Assembly (NCBI RefSeq): GCF_023035815.1
Contig: NZ_CP073159.1
Span: 62,001-126,000, forward strand
Reading direction: 5' to 3'
DNA from: Borrelia parkeri
GTDB taxonomy: Bacteria; Spirochaetota; Spirochaetia; Borreliales; Borreliaceae
DNA: 64,000 nt
The notes under the pieces were generated by a model. The model saw only the letters and a list, made by a program, of their open reading frames with translations, made no database searches and was not told the DNA's origin. The position numbers and the translations under genes were made by a program. Positions 39,010-49,153 of this stretch are shown piece after piece (positions within the stretch are counted from its first letter, which is position 1; the number at the start of each line of letters is the position of its first letter).

Positions 39010-40452
39010 CTAAAAAGATACCTTAAAAGTTTGACCATCTCTTAAAACAGTATAAGTATTCTTCCCATATTGAACAGCATCATAAAAATCTCTTAAGCTT
39101 TTAATACTTTTTGAATTAACAACCATAATGATATCTCCTGTTGAAATTTTAGGATTTGTACCTAAAGTTGGATCAACACTGTCTACCACAACTCCATTAG
39201 TCCAATTTCTTAAACCAAGTTGAGTCCTAACCTCCTTAGTTAAAGGATAAACAGTAAAACCTGGCATCAATTTTAGCTCTGAGATATATTCCTTCTCATT
39301 ACTGATTTTGGGCTTAACATCAAGTTCTATTTCAACATTCTTTTTTTCTTTTCCTCTTAAAATTTCAACTTTAATCTTCTCTTTCGCATAAAAATCATTA
39401 ATATACTGCTTAACATCGTAGAAAAAATTCATTGAAACATCATTAATCTTGCTAATTACATCACCTGCTTTAAGCCCTGCTCTAAAAGCAGATGTACCAT
39501 CATAAACACCCGCAATAATTGCTAATGATTCAAAATTATCTTCATAACCTAAGCTTTTAAGAAGTTCTGGGTCCTTATTTCTTAAACGATGCAAATCAAC
39601 GCCCATCCAAGCCGATTCACTCTTCTTCCCACTCATCAAAACATCGAAAATACTTTTAGCGTTATTAATAGGAACAGCAAAACCAAGTCCAAGATTACCC
39701 CCAGAAGGAGAAGCCGATATCCAAGTATTGATCCCAATAACTTCTCCCTTAATATTTACAAGAGGTCCCCCAGAATTACCACGATTAATAGCTGCATCTG
39801 TTTGAATAAATGAATTTCGTGCTTTTAAATTAGGATTAACCGAACGATGAAGACCACTTATAATACCTGCTGTAACTGAAAAACTAAAGTTATGGGGACT
39901 CCCAACAGCTATAACCCAATCCCCTATCTCAAGCATATCACTATCACCAAGTTCAGCTATTTCAATAGCTGCATCATTAGCCTCAAAACTAACGAGTGCA
40001 ATATCTTTTTTATCATCCTTACCTACTAGTTTTGCTTTATAAGTTTTATTGTCATAAGTTCCAACTTCAAATTCAATCGCATTATCTACAACATGACTAT
40101 TTGTAAGAGCATAAAATAAATTTGTTTTCTTAGAATCTCTTCCAATAATTACTCCAGAACCACCCCATTGCGCCTTTTTTTCAAGGTTAAAACCTGGAAT
40201 ATCAAAAAAGAAGAATAAATGGAAAAGATCGCGTGTTTTAACTATTCCAGTAGCATAAATTTCCACAGTGGATGGTAAAATCTTTTTAGATACCTTTCTA
40301 AAAGAATCCTGAAGAGACTCGCCAGCATCACCTTTCTCCTGTGCAAAAACAATAGTATTTTTATCAGATCCTAAATAATATATTCCAACAAAAAATCCAA
40401 TAGTTAAAGCTAAAAAGCTTGCTAAAAATACGGAAATAAAATTTTTCTTCAT
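39010..40452 (-). CDS. htrA: HtrA/DegP-like periplasmic serine protease
   Basis: Envelope protease/chaperone. The start is the ATG at 40452, because GGAGGTG sits 8 bases upstream. An in-frame ATG 5 codons earlier overlaps that Shine-Dalgarno and is not credible. The 480-residue protein has an N-terminal anchor or signal (about 5-28, cleavage possible after VFAQ), trypsin-like domain with catalytic His120 (TNSHVVD), Asp150 (KKDIAL) and Ser227 (RGNSGGP), then two PDZ domains (about 275-365 and 385-480). In Borrelia, HtrA has been shown to degrade extracellular-matrix and own-surface proteins; here the same role is inferred by family. It follows map after 58 bases. Confidence 0.94.
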   Translation of the reverse strand: MKKNFISVFLASFLALTIGFFVGIYYLGSDKNTIVFAQEKGDAGESLQDSFRKVSKKILPSTVEIYATGIVKTRDLFHLFFFFDIPGFNLEKKAQWGGSGVIIGRDSKKTNLFYALTNSHVVDNAIEFEVGTYDNKTYKAKLVGKDDKKDIALVSFEANDAAIEIAELGDSDMLEIGDWVIAVGSPHNFSFSVTAGIISGLHRSVNPNLKARNSFIQTDAAINRGNSGGPLVNIKGEVIGINTWISASPSGGNLGLGFAVPINNAKSIFDVLMSGKKSESAWMGVDLHRLRNKDPELLKSLGYEDNFESLAIIAGVYDGTSAFRAGLKAGDVISKINDVSMNFFYDVKQYINDFYAKEKIKVEILRGKEKKNVEIELDVKPKISNEKEYISELKLMPGFTVYPLTKEVRTQLGLRNWTNGVVVDSVDPTLGTNPKISTGDIIMVVNSKSIKSLRDFYDAVQYGKNTYTVLRDGQTFKVSF

Positions 40453-40510
40453 TTTATACACCTCCATAATATAAAACCAAATCTTTTAAATAACACTTAA
40501 TTAATATCTA

Positions 40511-41263
40511 TCAAATCTTACTCAAAATCAAAGGCAAACCATCAACAACAGCAACAGTATGTTCAAAATGAGCAGAACAACTAAAATCAGATGCAAACAC
40601 CGTCCAATCATCATTCTTAACAGAAACTTTATGTCCCCCTAAATTTACCATCGGCTCAATTGCTAAAACCATACCTTCTTGAATTCTAACATTTTTAAAA
40701 AAAGGCTCATAATAATTTGGAACACTGGGTTCTTCATGCAAAGCAAAACCAACACCATGTCCTGTATAATCCCTAACAATTCCAAAACCAAATGGTTTAA
40801 TATAATTTTCTATAGCTTTTGAGATATCTAAAACTCGATTACCAGCCTTCATTTCATCAATTCCTCTATAAAGAGCAGCCTCTGTAACTTCTAATAATTT
40901 ATTGACCCTAGGGCTTACTTTACCCACCTTAAAAGTCTTAGCCATATCACTATAAAACCCATCTAAAATAACTCCACAATCAACACTAATAACATCGCCA
41001 TCTTTAAGTTCTCTTGTTCCAGGAATTCCATGAATAACTTCTTCATTTATAGAAGCACAAATGGTTCCTTTAAATCCAGCATATCCCTTAAAAGCAGATT
41101 TAGCCCCATTCTTAGTAATAAAATCACTAGCAATCAAATCAAGCGTCTTAGTGTTAATTCCAGGAGCAATATTTTTCTCAATTTCTAAAAAAGTCTGGGC
41201 TAAAAGTCTTGCAGATGCCCTAATTTTCTCAATCTCTGCTCTAGATTTTAATCTTAATTTCAA
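40511..41263 (-). CDS. map: Methionine aminopeptidase, type I
   Basis: Removes N-terminal Met from new proteins. 250 residues, no extension. The five metal ligands are present: Asp95 and Asp106 (VDCGVILDGFYSD), His169 (TGHGVG), Glu203 (AIEPM) and Glu234 (FEHTVAV). His176 in ALHEEPS is also conserved. It follows the TPR gene by 4 bases, so it belongs to the nusB operon. Confidence 0.96.
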   Translation of the reverse strand: MKLRLKSRAEIEKIRASARLLAQTFLEIEKNIAPGINTKTLDLIASDFITKNGAKSAFKGYAGFKGTICASINEEVIHGIPGTRELKDGDVISVDCGVILDGFYSDMAKTFKVGKVSPRVNKLLEVTEAALYRGIDEMKAGNRVLDISKAIENYIKPFGFGIVRDYTGHGVGFALHEEPSVPNYYEPFFKNVRIQEGMVLAIEPMVNLGGHKVSVKNDDWTVFASDFSCSAHFEHTVAVVDGLPLILSKI

Positions 41264-41267
41264 ATAA

Positions 41268-42920
41268 TTAATTCCTCTCTTTAAGTATTTCTATCATATT
41301 CATATAAAGTTTACCTTCATTAGTTTCATAAAAAAAATTAGAAGTTAAAATAGCTTCTCGTCCCTTTTCAAATTCACCTAAATAAAGATAATTAATTCCA
41401 CGCTTTAAATACACTTTTGCCAGATCTTCACGTTCTCTTAAAGTAATTTTACTCTTATCATCAAGAGTGAAAGGCAAAAGAGAAACTGTCTTACTAAAAT
41501 ATTCTTCAGACTCTTTATAATTTTTTTGATACAATTTTAAAACCCCAAGATTATAATAAAAACCATATAAATATTTGCCCACTTGATTCTCAATAATTAC
41601 TTTTTCCGCAACATTTAAGTCTTTTTTAAGAAAAAAATAATAAAATTTATAGAAATAATACCAATCTTGAACTTCATTAACAGAATCATAAATCTTAAAA
41701 AATAAATCTAAATCTTTTAGATCGGAATAAAGAAGCAAATTCCAAGCCAAAAGCTGAGCAATATCAGTACTATAATTTGATCTATAAAATAAACGCCATA
41801 AAAAAGACTTTTTAGCCTCATACTTTAAATCTGAATAATTCAACACAAAGTAAAGTTTAAAAAATAAAGGACTATCTCTATACTTTTTTGCAATCTCATT
41901 TGCATTAAAATAATCATTGGCTTCAAAATAAATATTAGCCAAATAATAATTTACCATTTCATTTTCTTTAAAATTGTCATTAGCCTTATTTAAATAAGCA
42001 ATAGCACGCTTTAAATCATTCTCCTTCTTAGCAATAAATGCCAGACCAAGATATACCATCATACTATAATCAGGAAAATCAGTATAAAGTTTTAAATATT
42101 CAATCTTAGCATTGTTAATATCACCCTTCTTCAAATAGGCGTCTGCTAGCAAAAACATCAAACTTGGTTCATTACTATTATTAAGCTTAAGATTTGCAAT
42201 AGTAAAATCCAAATTATCAAGACCGTAAGAAATATAGGCAAGCTCTTTGGAAAAATCCTTATCTTCCTTTATTTTCAAAAGTATTCTCTTAGCAGAATCT
42301 AAATCCTTTTTCTCTATATACAAAAGCATTGCATCAATTAAAAATGCATTATTCTGAAGATTTAAACCTATAGTCTCAAAAGCAAGAGCATCTCTTTCAC
42401 GTTCCATTTTGATTAAAAAGCTTTTAATATCTTTTACATCATAGCTTAAAATTAAACTTTTAATAAAAGCCTCATCATACAAATGCTTATATTCCTTATA
42501 TCCTAAAAGATACTGCTTTGCAATATCATAAGCCTCTAAAACAGCTCCCACCTTAAGTTTTGAATATACTTCAAGTGCCCTAAGCTTTAAATTTCCCGGC
42601 AAACTTTTAACACTTAAGTCCAAAATGTCCCTCATCAATAAATAATGTTTAATTTTAACAGAATAAAGCTTTGCCCTTTTAATAAGAGAAAGCCACTTGT
42701 ATTCAGTATCAGCATAATAAGAATAAAATCTTATTGCATGCTCAGCACTCTCTAAATTTTCATTTAAAAGATAACCATCAACTTCTACAAGAATCTCATT
42801 AAAATTTAGTTCGCCCTTTAACATATATAAAACGTATGGATTCAAGCTCAAATAAACAAAAATTGATATAAAAAGGAGTAAAAATAAAATAAAAAATAAT
42901 AACACCTTATTTGCTTTCAA
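41268..42920 (-). CDS. Membrane-anchored TPR-repeat protein
   Basis: 550 residues with a signal-anchor helix at about 5-28 and then tetratricopeptide-type repeats through most of the length, clearest at about 235-340 (LAYISYGLDNLDFTIANL, YLKKGDINNAKIEY, AFIAKKENDLKRAIAYLNKA, YYLANIYFEANDYFNANEIA) and near the C-terminus (GVLKLYQKNYKESEEYFSK). TPR proteins bind partners, often at the envelope. It overlaps nusB by 14 bases, which suggests coupling. No further function can be assigned. Confidence 0.75.
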   Translation of the reverse strand: MKANKVLLFFILFLLLFISIFVYLSLNPYVLYMLKGELNFNEILVEVDGYLLNENLESAEHAIRFYSYYADTEYKWLSLIKRAKLYSVKIKHYLLMRDILDLSVKSLPGNLKLRALEVYSKLKVGAVLEAYDIAKQYLLGYKEYKHLYDEAFIKSLILSYDVKDIKSFLIKMERERDALAFETIGLNLQNNAFLIDAMLLYIEKKDLDSAKRILLKIKEDKDFSKELAYISYGLDNLDFTIANLKLNNSNEPSLMFLLADAYLKKGDINNAKIEYLKLYTDFPDYSMMVYLGLAFIAKKENDLKRAIAYLNKANDNFKENEMVNYYLANIYFEANDYFNANEIAKKYRDSPLFFKLYFVLNYSDLKYEAKKSFLWRLFYRSNYSTDIAQLLAWNLLLYSDLKDLDLFFKIYDSVNEVQDWYYFYKFYYFFLKKDLNVAEKVIIENQVGKYLYGFYYNLGVLKLYQKNYKESEEYFSKTVSLLPFTLDDKSKITLREREDLAKVYLKRGINYLYLGEFEKGREAILTSNFFYETNEGKLYMNMIEILKERN

Positions 42921-43341
42921 ATGAGCTCTCCATATTTTTCAACAAAGCATCAAGTATCCCATTAACAAATTTATAAGAATTTTTACTACCATACTTTTTG
43001 GCAATTAAAATAGCCTCATCTATTATGACTCTCTTGGGAATATCTAAATTTTGAAACTTAAGTGAATATACACTCATTCTCAATATGGCAAGATCAACCT
43101 TATCCATACGGTCTAAACGCCAATTAAGAGAAATATCACTAATCAATTTGTCAATAGATTCTAAATTATCATAAGTACCATTAACCAAAACAGAATAAAA
43201 TAATTTTAAATTTTCTTCTAACTCAAATCCATGATCTTCAAGATTAAAAATATCATAAATATTATCTTTTGCCTTACAATTAACATCAATACTGTAAATT
43301 TTTTGAAAAGCTAATACTCTAGCCCTGTGTCTCAAGTCCAT
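42907..43341 (-). CDS. nusB: Transcription antitermination factor NusB
   Basis: All-helical RNA-binding factor needed for rRNA antitermination. About 144 residues from the ATG at 43341 (MDLRHRARVLAFQKIYS, the family start); a TTG two codons earlier is in frame but less likely. The C-terminal IDEAILIAKKYGSKNSYKFVNGILD block is diagnostic. It overlaps the TPR gene downstream. Confidence 0.92.
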   Translation of the reverse strand: MDLRHRARVLAFQKIYSIDVNCKAKDNIYDIFNLEDHGFELEENLKLFYSVLVNGTYDNLESIDKLISDISLNWRLDRMDKVDLAILRMSVYSLKFQNLDIPKRVIIDEAILIAKKYGSKNSYKFVNGILDALLKNMESSFESK

Positions 43342-43366
43342 AACCAATATTATAAATATCTTATCT

Positions 43367-44377
43367 TTATTTTAGACTAGAATCCAAAATTTGTATACTA
43401 GCAGACTTATTGAGTTTATCATAAATCTCTTGTTGTACTCTAGAAACAATTTGCTGCTGATAAATATTAACCATATTATTTTTTATGGCATCCTTTACAG
43501 TCATATCAACATTAGGAGATATCTTATCTTGAAGACCTAAAAATCTCTGAGAATACATTTCAGTAACTTTAACTATATGAAAACCTTCTTTTGATGATAT
43601 TGGCTGAGAAATGTCTCCCTTCTTAAGCATAAATACTTCTTTAATAAAATCTAATCCAAGAACATTTTGTGCATTCTGATCACCTCTTGCCAAGAATCCA
43701 AGATCACCATTCTTAACCTTAGAACCCTCATCATTTGAATATTTTCTTACAGCTTCCTCAAAGGTAATCTTTTTCGATTTTATCTGATTTACAATATCCT
43801 TTGCATTTGCAAGAACCTCTGATCTCTTCTTATCTTTCGAAGAAAAGAAAACATGACTAATCCTTGCTATATCAGGATTAACAAATTTAGTCTTATTAGC
43901 CTCATAATATTCAACTACTTCTTTTTCTCCTGGGATTTTTATTTCCGAAAATTTAGGCTGAGCCATCTTTAGAATTAACTTTTGTGCAGAAAGAGACCTC
44001 TTCATGGAAGATAAAAGTTCATTCCAATTTGTACCCTGACTTTCTATCATTTGTTTAATTTGCTCATCTGTAAGATTTAAAAGTCCAAACTGAGTTCTAA
44101 TTGTTTGCATAACTTCCGCATCTTCAACCTTAATCCCTTGCTTTAAAGCCTCTTGACCAAAAAGAACATCGGCTATTAAAATCTGCAAAACTTGCTTCCT
44201 CTCAGCATTACTTAAATCTCTACCTTGTGTCTTTTTCAATGTATTTACTTTAGAATCAAATTCTGTCTTAGTAATAATTTCGTTACTATGCAAATTAATA
44301 ATTACAACAGGAGTATTTTGAGCAAAAGAAGTTATTCCTACAACAAAAAATAACAGAAAACACAAAACATTACCCAT
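43367..44377 (-). CDS. Parvulin-type peptidyl-prolyl isomerase, SurA/PrsA-like
   Basis: Envelope foldase. About 336 residues from the ATG at 44377 (MGNVLCFLLFFVVG signal, cleavage after FAQ), favoured by AAGGTGA 5 bases upstream; an ATG 8 codons earlier lacks a Shine-Dalgarno. The N-terminal SurA-like helical part contains TKTEFDSKVNTLKK and an ADVLFGQEALKQGIKV block. One parvulin domain spans about 170-270 (ARISHVFFSSKDKK, KYSNDEGSKVKNGDLGF, SSKEGFHIVKV). It is likely to assist folding of outer-membrane proteins. It lies 20-25 bases before nusB. Confidence 0.9.
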   Translation of the reverse strand: MGNVLCFLLFFVVGITSFAQNTPVVIINLHSNEIITKTEFDSKVNTLKKTQGRDLSNAERKQVLQILIADVLFGQEALKQGIKVEDAEVMQTIRTQFGLLNLTDEQIKQMIESQGTNWNELLSSMKRSLSAQKLILKMAQPKFSEIKIPGEKEVVEYYEANKTKFVNPDIARISHVFFSSKDKKRSEVLANAKDIVNQIKSKKITFEEAVRKYSNDEGSKVKNGDLGFLARGDQNAQNVLGLDFIKEVFMLKKGDISQPISSKEGFHIVKVTEMYSQRFLGLQDKISPNVDMTVKDAIKNNMVNIYQQQIVSRVQQEIYDKLNKSASIQILDSSLK

Positions 44378-44471
44378 AAAAATCACCTTTATATCAATCA
44401 TTGAACTAAATCACTGCTTAAGATTTTAACAAAACATTAAATTTAAATCTAGTTTAAAATAAGAATATCAT

Positions 44472-45665
44472 TCATCTATATAAAAAGGCCGCTATACCCT
44501 GCCCACCTCCAATACAAAGGGAGGCAATTCCTTTTGATTTATTATTTATTTTAATAAGACGTGCAAGAGTTAACAAAATCCTAGCGCCACTAACTGAAAA
44601 TGGATGCCCTAAGGCAATAGCCCCTCCATTAACATTGATAATACTATCTCTCACATCATATTTTTGACGTAAAGCTTTCAAAACACTTAAAGATTGTGCT
44701 GCAAAAGCTTCATTTGTTTCAATAAAATCAATTTCACTTGGAGTTAAGTTAAACTTATCTATAATCTCTTCAATAGCAAGAAAAGCTCCAAATCCCATAT
44801 GAAGAGGGTTTAAGCCTACACTTTTAAAACCACCAACATAAGCTAAAGGTTGTAATCCCATTTTGCAAACAAAATCCTCACTTGCCAATATTAAAAAACA
44901 AGCTCCATCATCTAAACTAGAAGAATTGCCGGCTGTAACAGTACCTCCCTCCTTAAAGACAGGTTTTAAAGACGACAGTTTTTCCAAACTTAAACTATCA
45001 CGTATCTCCTCATCACTACATATAACACTTTTAAGTTTTGTCTTTTTATCAAAAACTGATAAAGGATATATTTCATCATGAAAATATCCACTATCTCTCG
45101 CTGCTGTTGCCTTCATATGAGAATTATATGCAAACTGATCTTGCATTTCTCTTGTAATTTCATACATTTCAGCCAAATTTTCCGCTGTAAGTCCCATCAC
45201 AGTACTACTTGGAGTATCAACTAAGGCATCTTTATATATTGAATCTTCTATTTTAAAGTCGCCAAATTTTAAACCATCAAATCTGACACCTCTTGGCAAA
45301 AGATAAGGCGAATTACTCAAATCTTCTACACCACCAGCTAAAACAATTTCACTATTACCAAGAGCTATAGAATTAAACGCAAGTTCTAAAGACTTAAGTC
45401 CCGAGCCACAAACTTTGTTTACAGTAAAAGCAGGAATAATTTCACCTAAACCAGCCTTCAAAGCAATTTGTCTGGCAATATTTTGACCAAGCCCTGCAGA
45501 AATTACATTTCCAACAATAACCTCATCCACTTTATCAATATTATTTCTACCAAGTAAAGCCTTAACAATATCTGAGGACACATCAACAATATTCATTCCC
45601 TTTAAGGCACCTCCAAATTTAGTAATCGGAGATCTAAGTCCGTCAATGATTGCTATTTTTCTCAT
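44472..45665 (-). CDS. Acetyl-CoA acetyltransferase (thiolase)
   Basis: Condenses two acetyl-CoA to acetoacetyl-CoA. In Borrelia this feeds the mevalonate pathway to isoprenoids, including undecaprenyl phosphate made by UppS in this window. 397 residues from the ATG at 45665, preferred over a GTG four codons earlier because a G-rich Shine-Dalgarno lies about 7 bases upstream. Catalytic residues: Cys86 in NKVCGSGL, His354 in ALGHPF, Cys384 in SLCIGGGQG. All are intact. Confidence 0.93.
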   Translation of the reverse strand: MRKIAIIDGLRSPITKFGGALKGMNIVDVSSDIVKALLGRNNIDKVDEVIVGNVISAGLGQNIARQIALKAGLGEIIPAFTVNKVCGSGLKSLELAFNSIALGNSEIVLAGGVEDLSNSPYLLPRGVRFDGLKFGDFKIEDSIYKDALVDTPSSTVMGLTAENLAEMYEITREMQDQFAYNSHMKATAARDSGYFHDEIYPLSVFDKKTKLKSVICSDEEIRDSLSLEKLSSLKPVFKEGGTVTAGNSSSLDDGACFLILASEDFVCKMGLQPLAYVGGFKSVGLNPLHMGFGAFLAIEEIIDKFNLTPSEIDFIETNEAFAAQSLSVLKALRQKYDVRDSIINVNGGAIALGHPFSVSGARILLTLARLIKINNKSKGIASLCIGGGQGIAAFLYR

Positions 45666-45835
45666 ATAAAACCCCACACAAAAAAACTAATCTTCAACTA
45701 TATAATAACAAAACACAATTTGAAAAAACAGAATATAAAAGATATTATAAATGATTTGATAAAAATTATCATCAATATTAATATATTAATTATTAAATAC
45801 ACAAAAAACACAATGATATATTAAAACAAAAATGT

Positions 45836-45841
45836 TATATT
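45836..45841 (+). promoter_or_regulatory. -10 element of the outer-membrane-type gene
   Basis: TG-T-TATATT, with the hexamer at 45836-45841, only 8 bases before the annotated ATG at 45850, again compatible with a leaderless or near-leaderless mRNA. Confidence 0.4.
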
Positions 45842-45849
45842 AATTATGC

Positions 45850-47205
45850 ATGTATTTAGCAAAACTTAACCTCAAAATGATAATTATAATGTTGGCAATT
45901 AATTCTTATGCTTATAACCATTTAATCAAATATCAAAATGATAGAGTTGATAAATACCATTTTAACAATCTAAATGACGGTCTTGGATTTGCACTCTGTG
46001 ATTTTTTTGATGATCTCAGAAGCGGTTCTTTGATATTTATTCATGAATCAAAATATAATTTCATGATAAATGCAGAAGCACACATGTTAACTTTTAGAGG
46101 GAATAAAGATTCTCCTGAGCAATTAAGAACAAGAATTGATCTTTTAGAAATTGGATTTATGTATTATTTTCCATTCTCAATCAAAACACAAACACAATAC
46201 TTTGGAAACATTGATATTGGTATTGGTATTAAAAATTTAATCTATGGAAACTGGGGCGGGGCTTTAATACAAAAAGCAGTACATTTTACCCTAAGACAAT
46301 TAAGACCAATTCCTAAAAATTATGAAAATTACAATTACAGAGGTTTCTTAAGTGCAGCAATCAATTATTCTTACATGAAATTTTTCAATCTTGAAAATTA
46401 TATAGACTTATCTTATTTTGCAGATTATTTTTTCAAAACAAGCATTGCAATGGACTTTAGAAATGAGTCTATAGGAATTGAAACTAAACTCTTTTATCAA
46501 ATCCAAAGCAAAATAAATAGCATAGAAACATATTCAAAAATACAAGAAGCAGAAACTGGAATTGGAATTCAATACAGACTTCATTCTAAAAACTTTTTTA
46601 CAATAAATAACCTTAATTTAAACAATTTTTCAACCAAGGAAAAATTTTTCAGTGTAGGAGGATTTGGTATAATCTTTACTGAAGAATACGACAATACCTC
46701 GGAAGATAACTTATATCTCCTCAACCAAAATTTTTCTTTTGGATTTGAACTTATGATCCCATTTCAAACTAGAAACTTAATATATTATATAATAATACCC
46801 TCATTAAAATACTATTTTGCCATTGCAACAAATTATGATATTAATTTAACTGAATTAAATAGCCGTACAAATAGATTTTCATCCGGATTGATGTATGAAT
46901 TATTTACAAAAGATCGATTTATATTATACATATGTTCTGGAATATTCGTATCTTACAATCAAGATAAAAAAGATGTAAAAGCCATTTACAGACCATTAAA
47001 AATAAAAGATACACTGCAAGCAGGACTTGAAATTGAACCTGGCATATCAATAGAAACATTTAAATACAATAAAGTAACATATAATGCAAAAATATTTACA
47101 AAAATTAATTATCACCCAATTATTTATAACACAACAAATTCTACTTTAGAAACACATAAATTAAATTTTAATTACCTTGGAATCGGTATAACAATAAACA
47201 TCTAA
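45850..47205 (+). CDS. Secreted, probable outer-membrane beta-rich protein
   Basis: 451 residues. N-terminal signal peptide: basic NLK, hydrophobic core MIIIMLAIN, cleavage near SYA-YN. The mature part is rich in aromatic residues alternating with polar ones (for example FFSVGGFGIIFTEEYD, LIYYIIIPSLKYYFAIAT, FRNESIGIETKLFYQ), and ends in a Y-x-G-I-G-I-T-I-N-I strand. This suggests a beta-barrel of outer-membrane type. The family is unknown to me. An alternative ATG at 45877 would shorten the n-region; neither start has a Shine-Dalgarno. Confidence 0.65.
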   Translation: MYLAKLNLKMIIIMLAINSYAYNHLIKYQNDRVDKYHFNNLNDGLGFALCDFFDDLRSGSLIFIHESKYNFMINAEAHMLTFRGNKDSPEQLRTRIDLLEIGFMYYFPFSIKTQTQYFGNIDIGIGIKNLIYGNWGGALIQKAVHFTLRQLRPIPKNYENYNYRGFLSAAINYSYMKFFNLENYIDLSYFADYFFKTSIAMDFRNESIGIETKLFYQIQSKINSIETYSKIQEAETGIGIQYRLHSKNFFTINNLNLNNFSTKEKFFSVGGFGIIFTEEYDNTSEDNLYLLNQNFSFGFELMIPFQTRNLIYYIIIPSLKYYFAIATNYDINLTELNSRTNRFSSGLMYELFTKDRFILYICSGIFVSYNQDKKDVKAIYRPLKIKDTLQAGLEIEPGISIETFKYNKVTYNAKIFTKINYHPIIYNTTNSTLETHKLNFNYLGIGITINI

Positions 47206-47247
47206 GTACGTCAAATTAGTCAAGTTATATGAATGCAACAAATAATA

Positions 47248-48633
47248 TTAATAATCATTTTCATGTTCTTTATTCACAAATTTAACAACATGTGGCAAAA
47301 ACAATATATCAGCTCTTCCTGTAGGCCCATTTCTATGTTTAGCAACAATAATTTTAGTATCGATAGCACTAATCACTCTCTCATCATCAGAGCCACTTTT
47401 TAAGTCCTTATCTCTATGAAGTAAAATAACAATATCTGCATCCTGCTCTAATGCACCTGATTCTCTTAAACTAGCAAGACTGGGTTCACGTCCCTCAGTA
47501 TCTCTTGTAAGCTGTGAAAGGGCAACAATTGGAATCTTAAGTTCTCTTGCAAGCTCTTTGAGTGCTTTACTAATTGAGGCTACCTGCTCATGACGTGGAA
47601 TATTTCTAGCTTCGAGGGAAATAAGGCTAATATAATCAACAAATAGTATATCTATATCCGAAAATCTTTTAAGCTTCCGAGCCTGAGTTGCAAGCGTTAA
47701 CAAACTAATATTAGCAGTATCTTCAATATAAAATTCAGAATTACTAATATCATTCACAACATCATTGATTGCCTTAATTTCATGACCTGACAAAATACTA
47801 TTTTGAATCTTAAAACTATCAATATTAGCTTGAGCTGCTATTATTCTTTTAATCAAAGCATCAGAAGTCATTTCAAGAGAAAAAAAACCTACTTTCCTCT
47901 TTTTATCATTCCTCAATGCAATACTTGACGCAATATTAAGTGCAAAGGCAGTCTTACCAACACTAGGACGAGCACCAATAATAATAAAATCACTCTCTCT
48001 AAAACCTCCAATAAGACTATCAACCTTCCTAAAACCACTTGGAATACCAAAATTAACTTCTCGTTTTTTCATGCTTCTCTCATATATCTCAGCATGAACT
48101 CTCTCAGCAATAATTTTTGCATGATTAAGATTTTTACTAGAACAATCTAATTCAATTGAAAGAATATACCTTTGTGCTTCTTCCACAAATTGCTCAACTT
48201 TTTTTGTAGAATCATTAGCTAAATCATTCAGTTCCCTAGAAATTTTAGAAATATCTCTTCTAATACGATGTTCTTTAACAATTTTCGCATAAACATTTAT
48301 AGTCTTATCAGTTGGAAGATATCCTGAGAGAAAACTCAAATAATCCTGCAATCCTGTTAAAGCTTTAAAATTACTTAAAAGCTGTGATTTAGGTGTTAAA
48401 GAAGATACTTCCTCAAATACAGTTATTGGATCAATATTTTCTCTTTTTTCATAAAGAGAAATCATCGCTTTAAAAATCATCTCATGATTTTGACTATAAA
48501 AATCATCCGGTTTTAGATATAATAATGCCTCTTCCACCTTTCCTGGATTATAAAATATACTCGAAATAACTGCCTTTTCTGCGCCTTCGTTAAAAAGAAG
48601 TGTAGAGGCTGTACTTACTGAAGTAAAAGCCAC
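47248..48633 (-). CDS. dnaB: Replicative DNA helicase DnaB
   Basis: Hexameric 5'-3' helicase of the replication fork. 461 residues with the N-terminal primase-interacting domain (about 10-150), linker, and RecA-like domain with Walker A GARPSVGKT (220-228), Walker B DILFVDYISL, and ALSQLTRDTEGREP near the end. No intein. The start is GTG at 48633 with AGAGG upstream. It is the last gene of the rpsF-ssb-rpsR-rplI-dnaB operon. Confidence 0.95.
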   Translation of the reverse strand: MAFTSVSTASTLLFNEGAEKAVISSIFYNPGKVEEALLYLKPDDFYSQNHEMIFKAMISLYEKRENIDPITVFEEVSSLTPKSQLLSNFKALTGLQDYLSFLSGYLPTDKTINVYAKIVKEHRIRRDISKISRELNDLANDSTKKVEQFVEEAQRYILSIELDCSSKNLNHAKIIAERVHAEIYERSMKKREVNFGIPSGFRKVDSLIGGFRESDFIIIGARPSVGKTAFALNIASSIALRNDKKRKVGFFSLEMTSDALIKRIIAAQANIDSFKIQNSILSGHEIKAINDVVNDISNSEFYIEDTANISLLTLATQARKLKRFSDIDILFVDYISLISLEARNIPRHEQVASISKALKELARELKIPIVALSQLTRDTEGREPSLASLRESGALEQDADIVILLHRDKDLKSGSDDERVISAIDTKIIVAKHRNGPTGRADILFLPHVVKFVNKEHENDY

Positions 48634-48649
48634 AAACTATACCTCTTCT

Positions 48650-49144
48650 TTAAACTTCCTTTTCAACACTCTTAGACTTTTTAAGAGAATGTTTTTTCTC
48701 TTCCCTTTTTATCTCAACTTTAATGACAGAATTAATTCCCTCATAAAGCTTAATAGTTACATCATAAATTCCAAAAGTTTTTAATGTACCATGATGTATA
48801 TCTATTTTTCTTCTCTCAATTTCAAAACCAAGCTTTAAAAGCTCATCGGCAATATTTAAGCTATTAATACTATGAAACAATTTTCCACTATCATTAGACT
48901 GCATTACGAATTTTAAATTAATCTTATCAAGTTTTTCTTTAAGTTCAAGGGCTGCTTTTTTTCTTGTTTCTTGTCTCTTAAGTATTGATCTCCTTTTTTG
49001 ATTGAAAATATCAATATTATGCTTATCCGAAAAAACAGCAAAACCTTTTGGTAATAAATAATTTCTAGCAAAACCATCCTTAACATCAACAATATCACCT
49101 TCTTTTCCAAGATTAATAAAATCTTCTTTCAAAATTACTCTCAT
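48650..49144 (-). CDS. rplI: 50S ribosomal protein L9
   Basis: 164 residues from the second of two tandem ATGs (49144), which has the better spacing to AGGAG. It opens [19 protein letters not shown] and contains [12 protein letters not shown], the N-domain signature. A long connecting helix and a C-domain follow, with a lysine-rich tail ([12 protein letters not shown]) longer than in E. coli. Confidence 0.96.
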   Translation of the reverse strand: MRVILKEDFINLGKEGDIVDVKDGFARNYLLPKGFAVFSDKHNIDIFNQKRRSILKRQETRKKAALELKEKLDKINLKFVMQSNDSGKLFHSINSLNIADELLKLGFEIERRKIDIHHGTLKTFGIYDVTIKLYEGINSVIKVEIKREEKKHSLKKSKSVEKEV

Positions 49145-49153
49145 CATCTCTCC

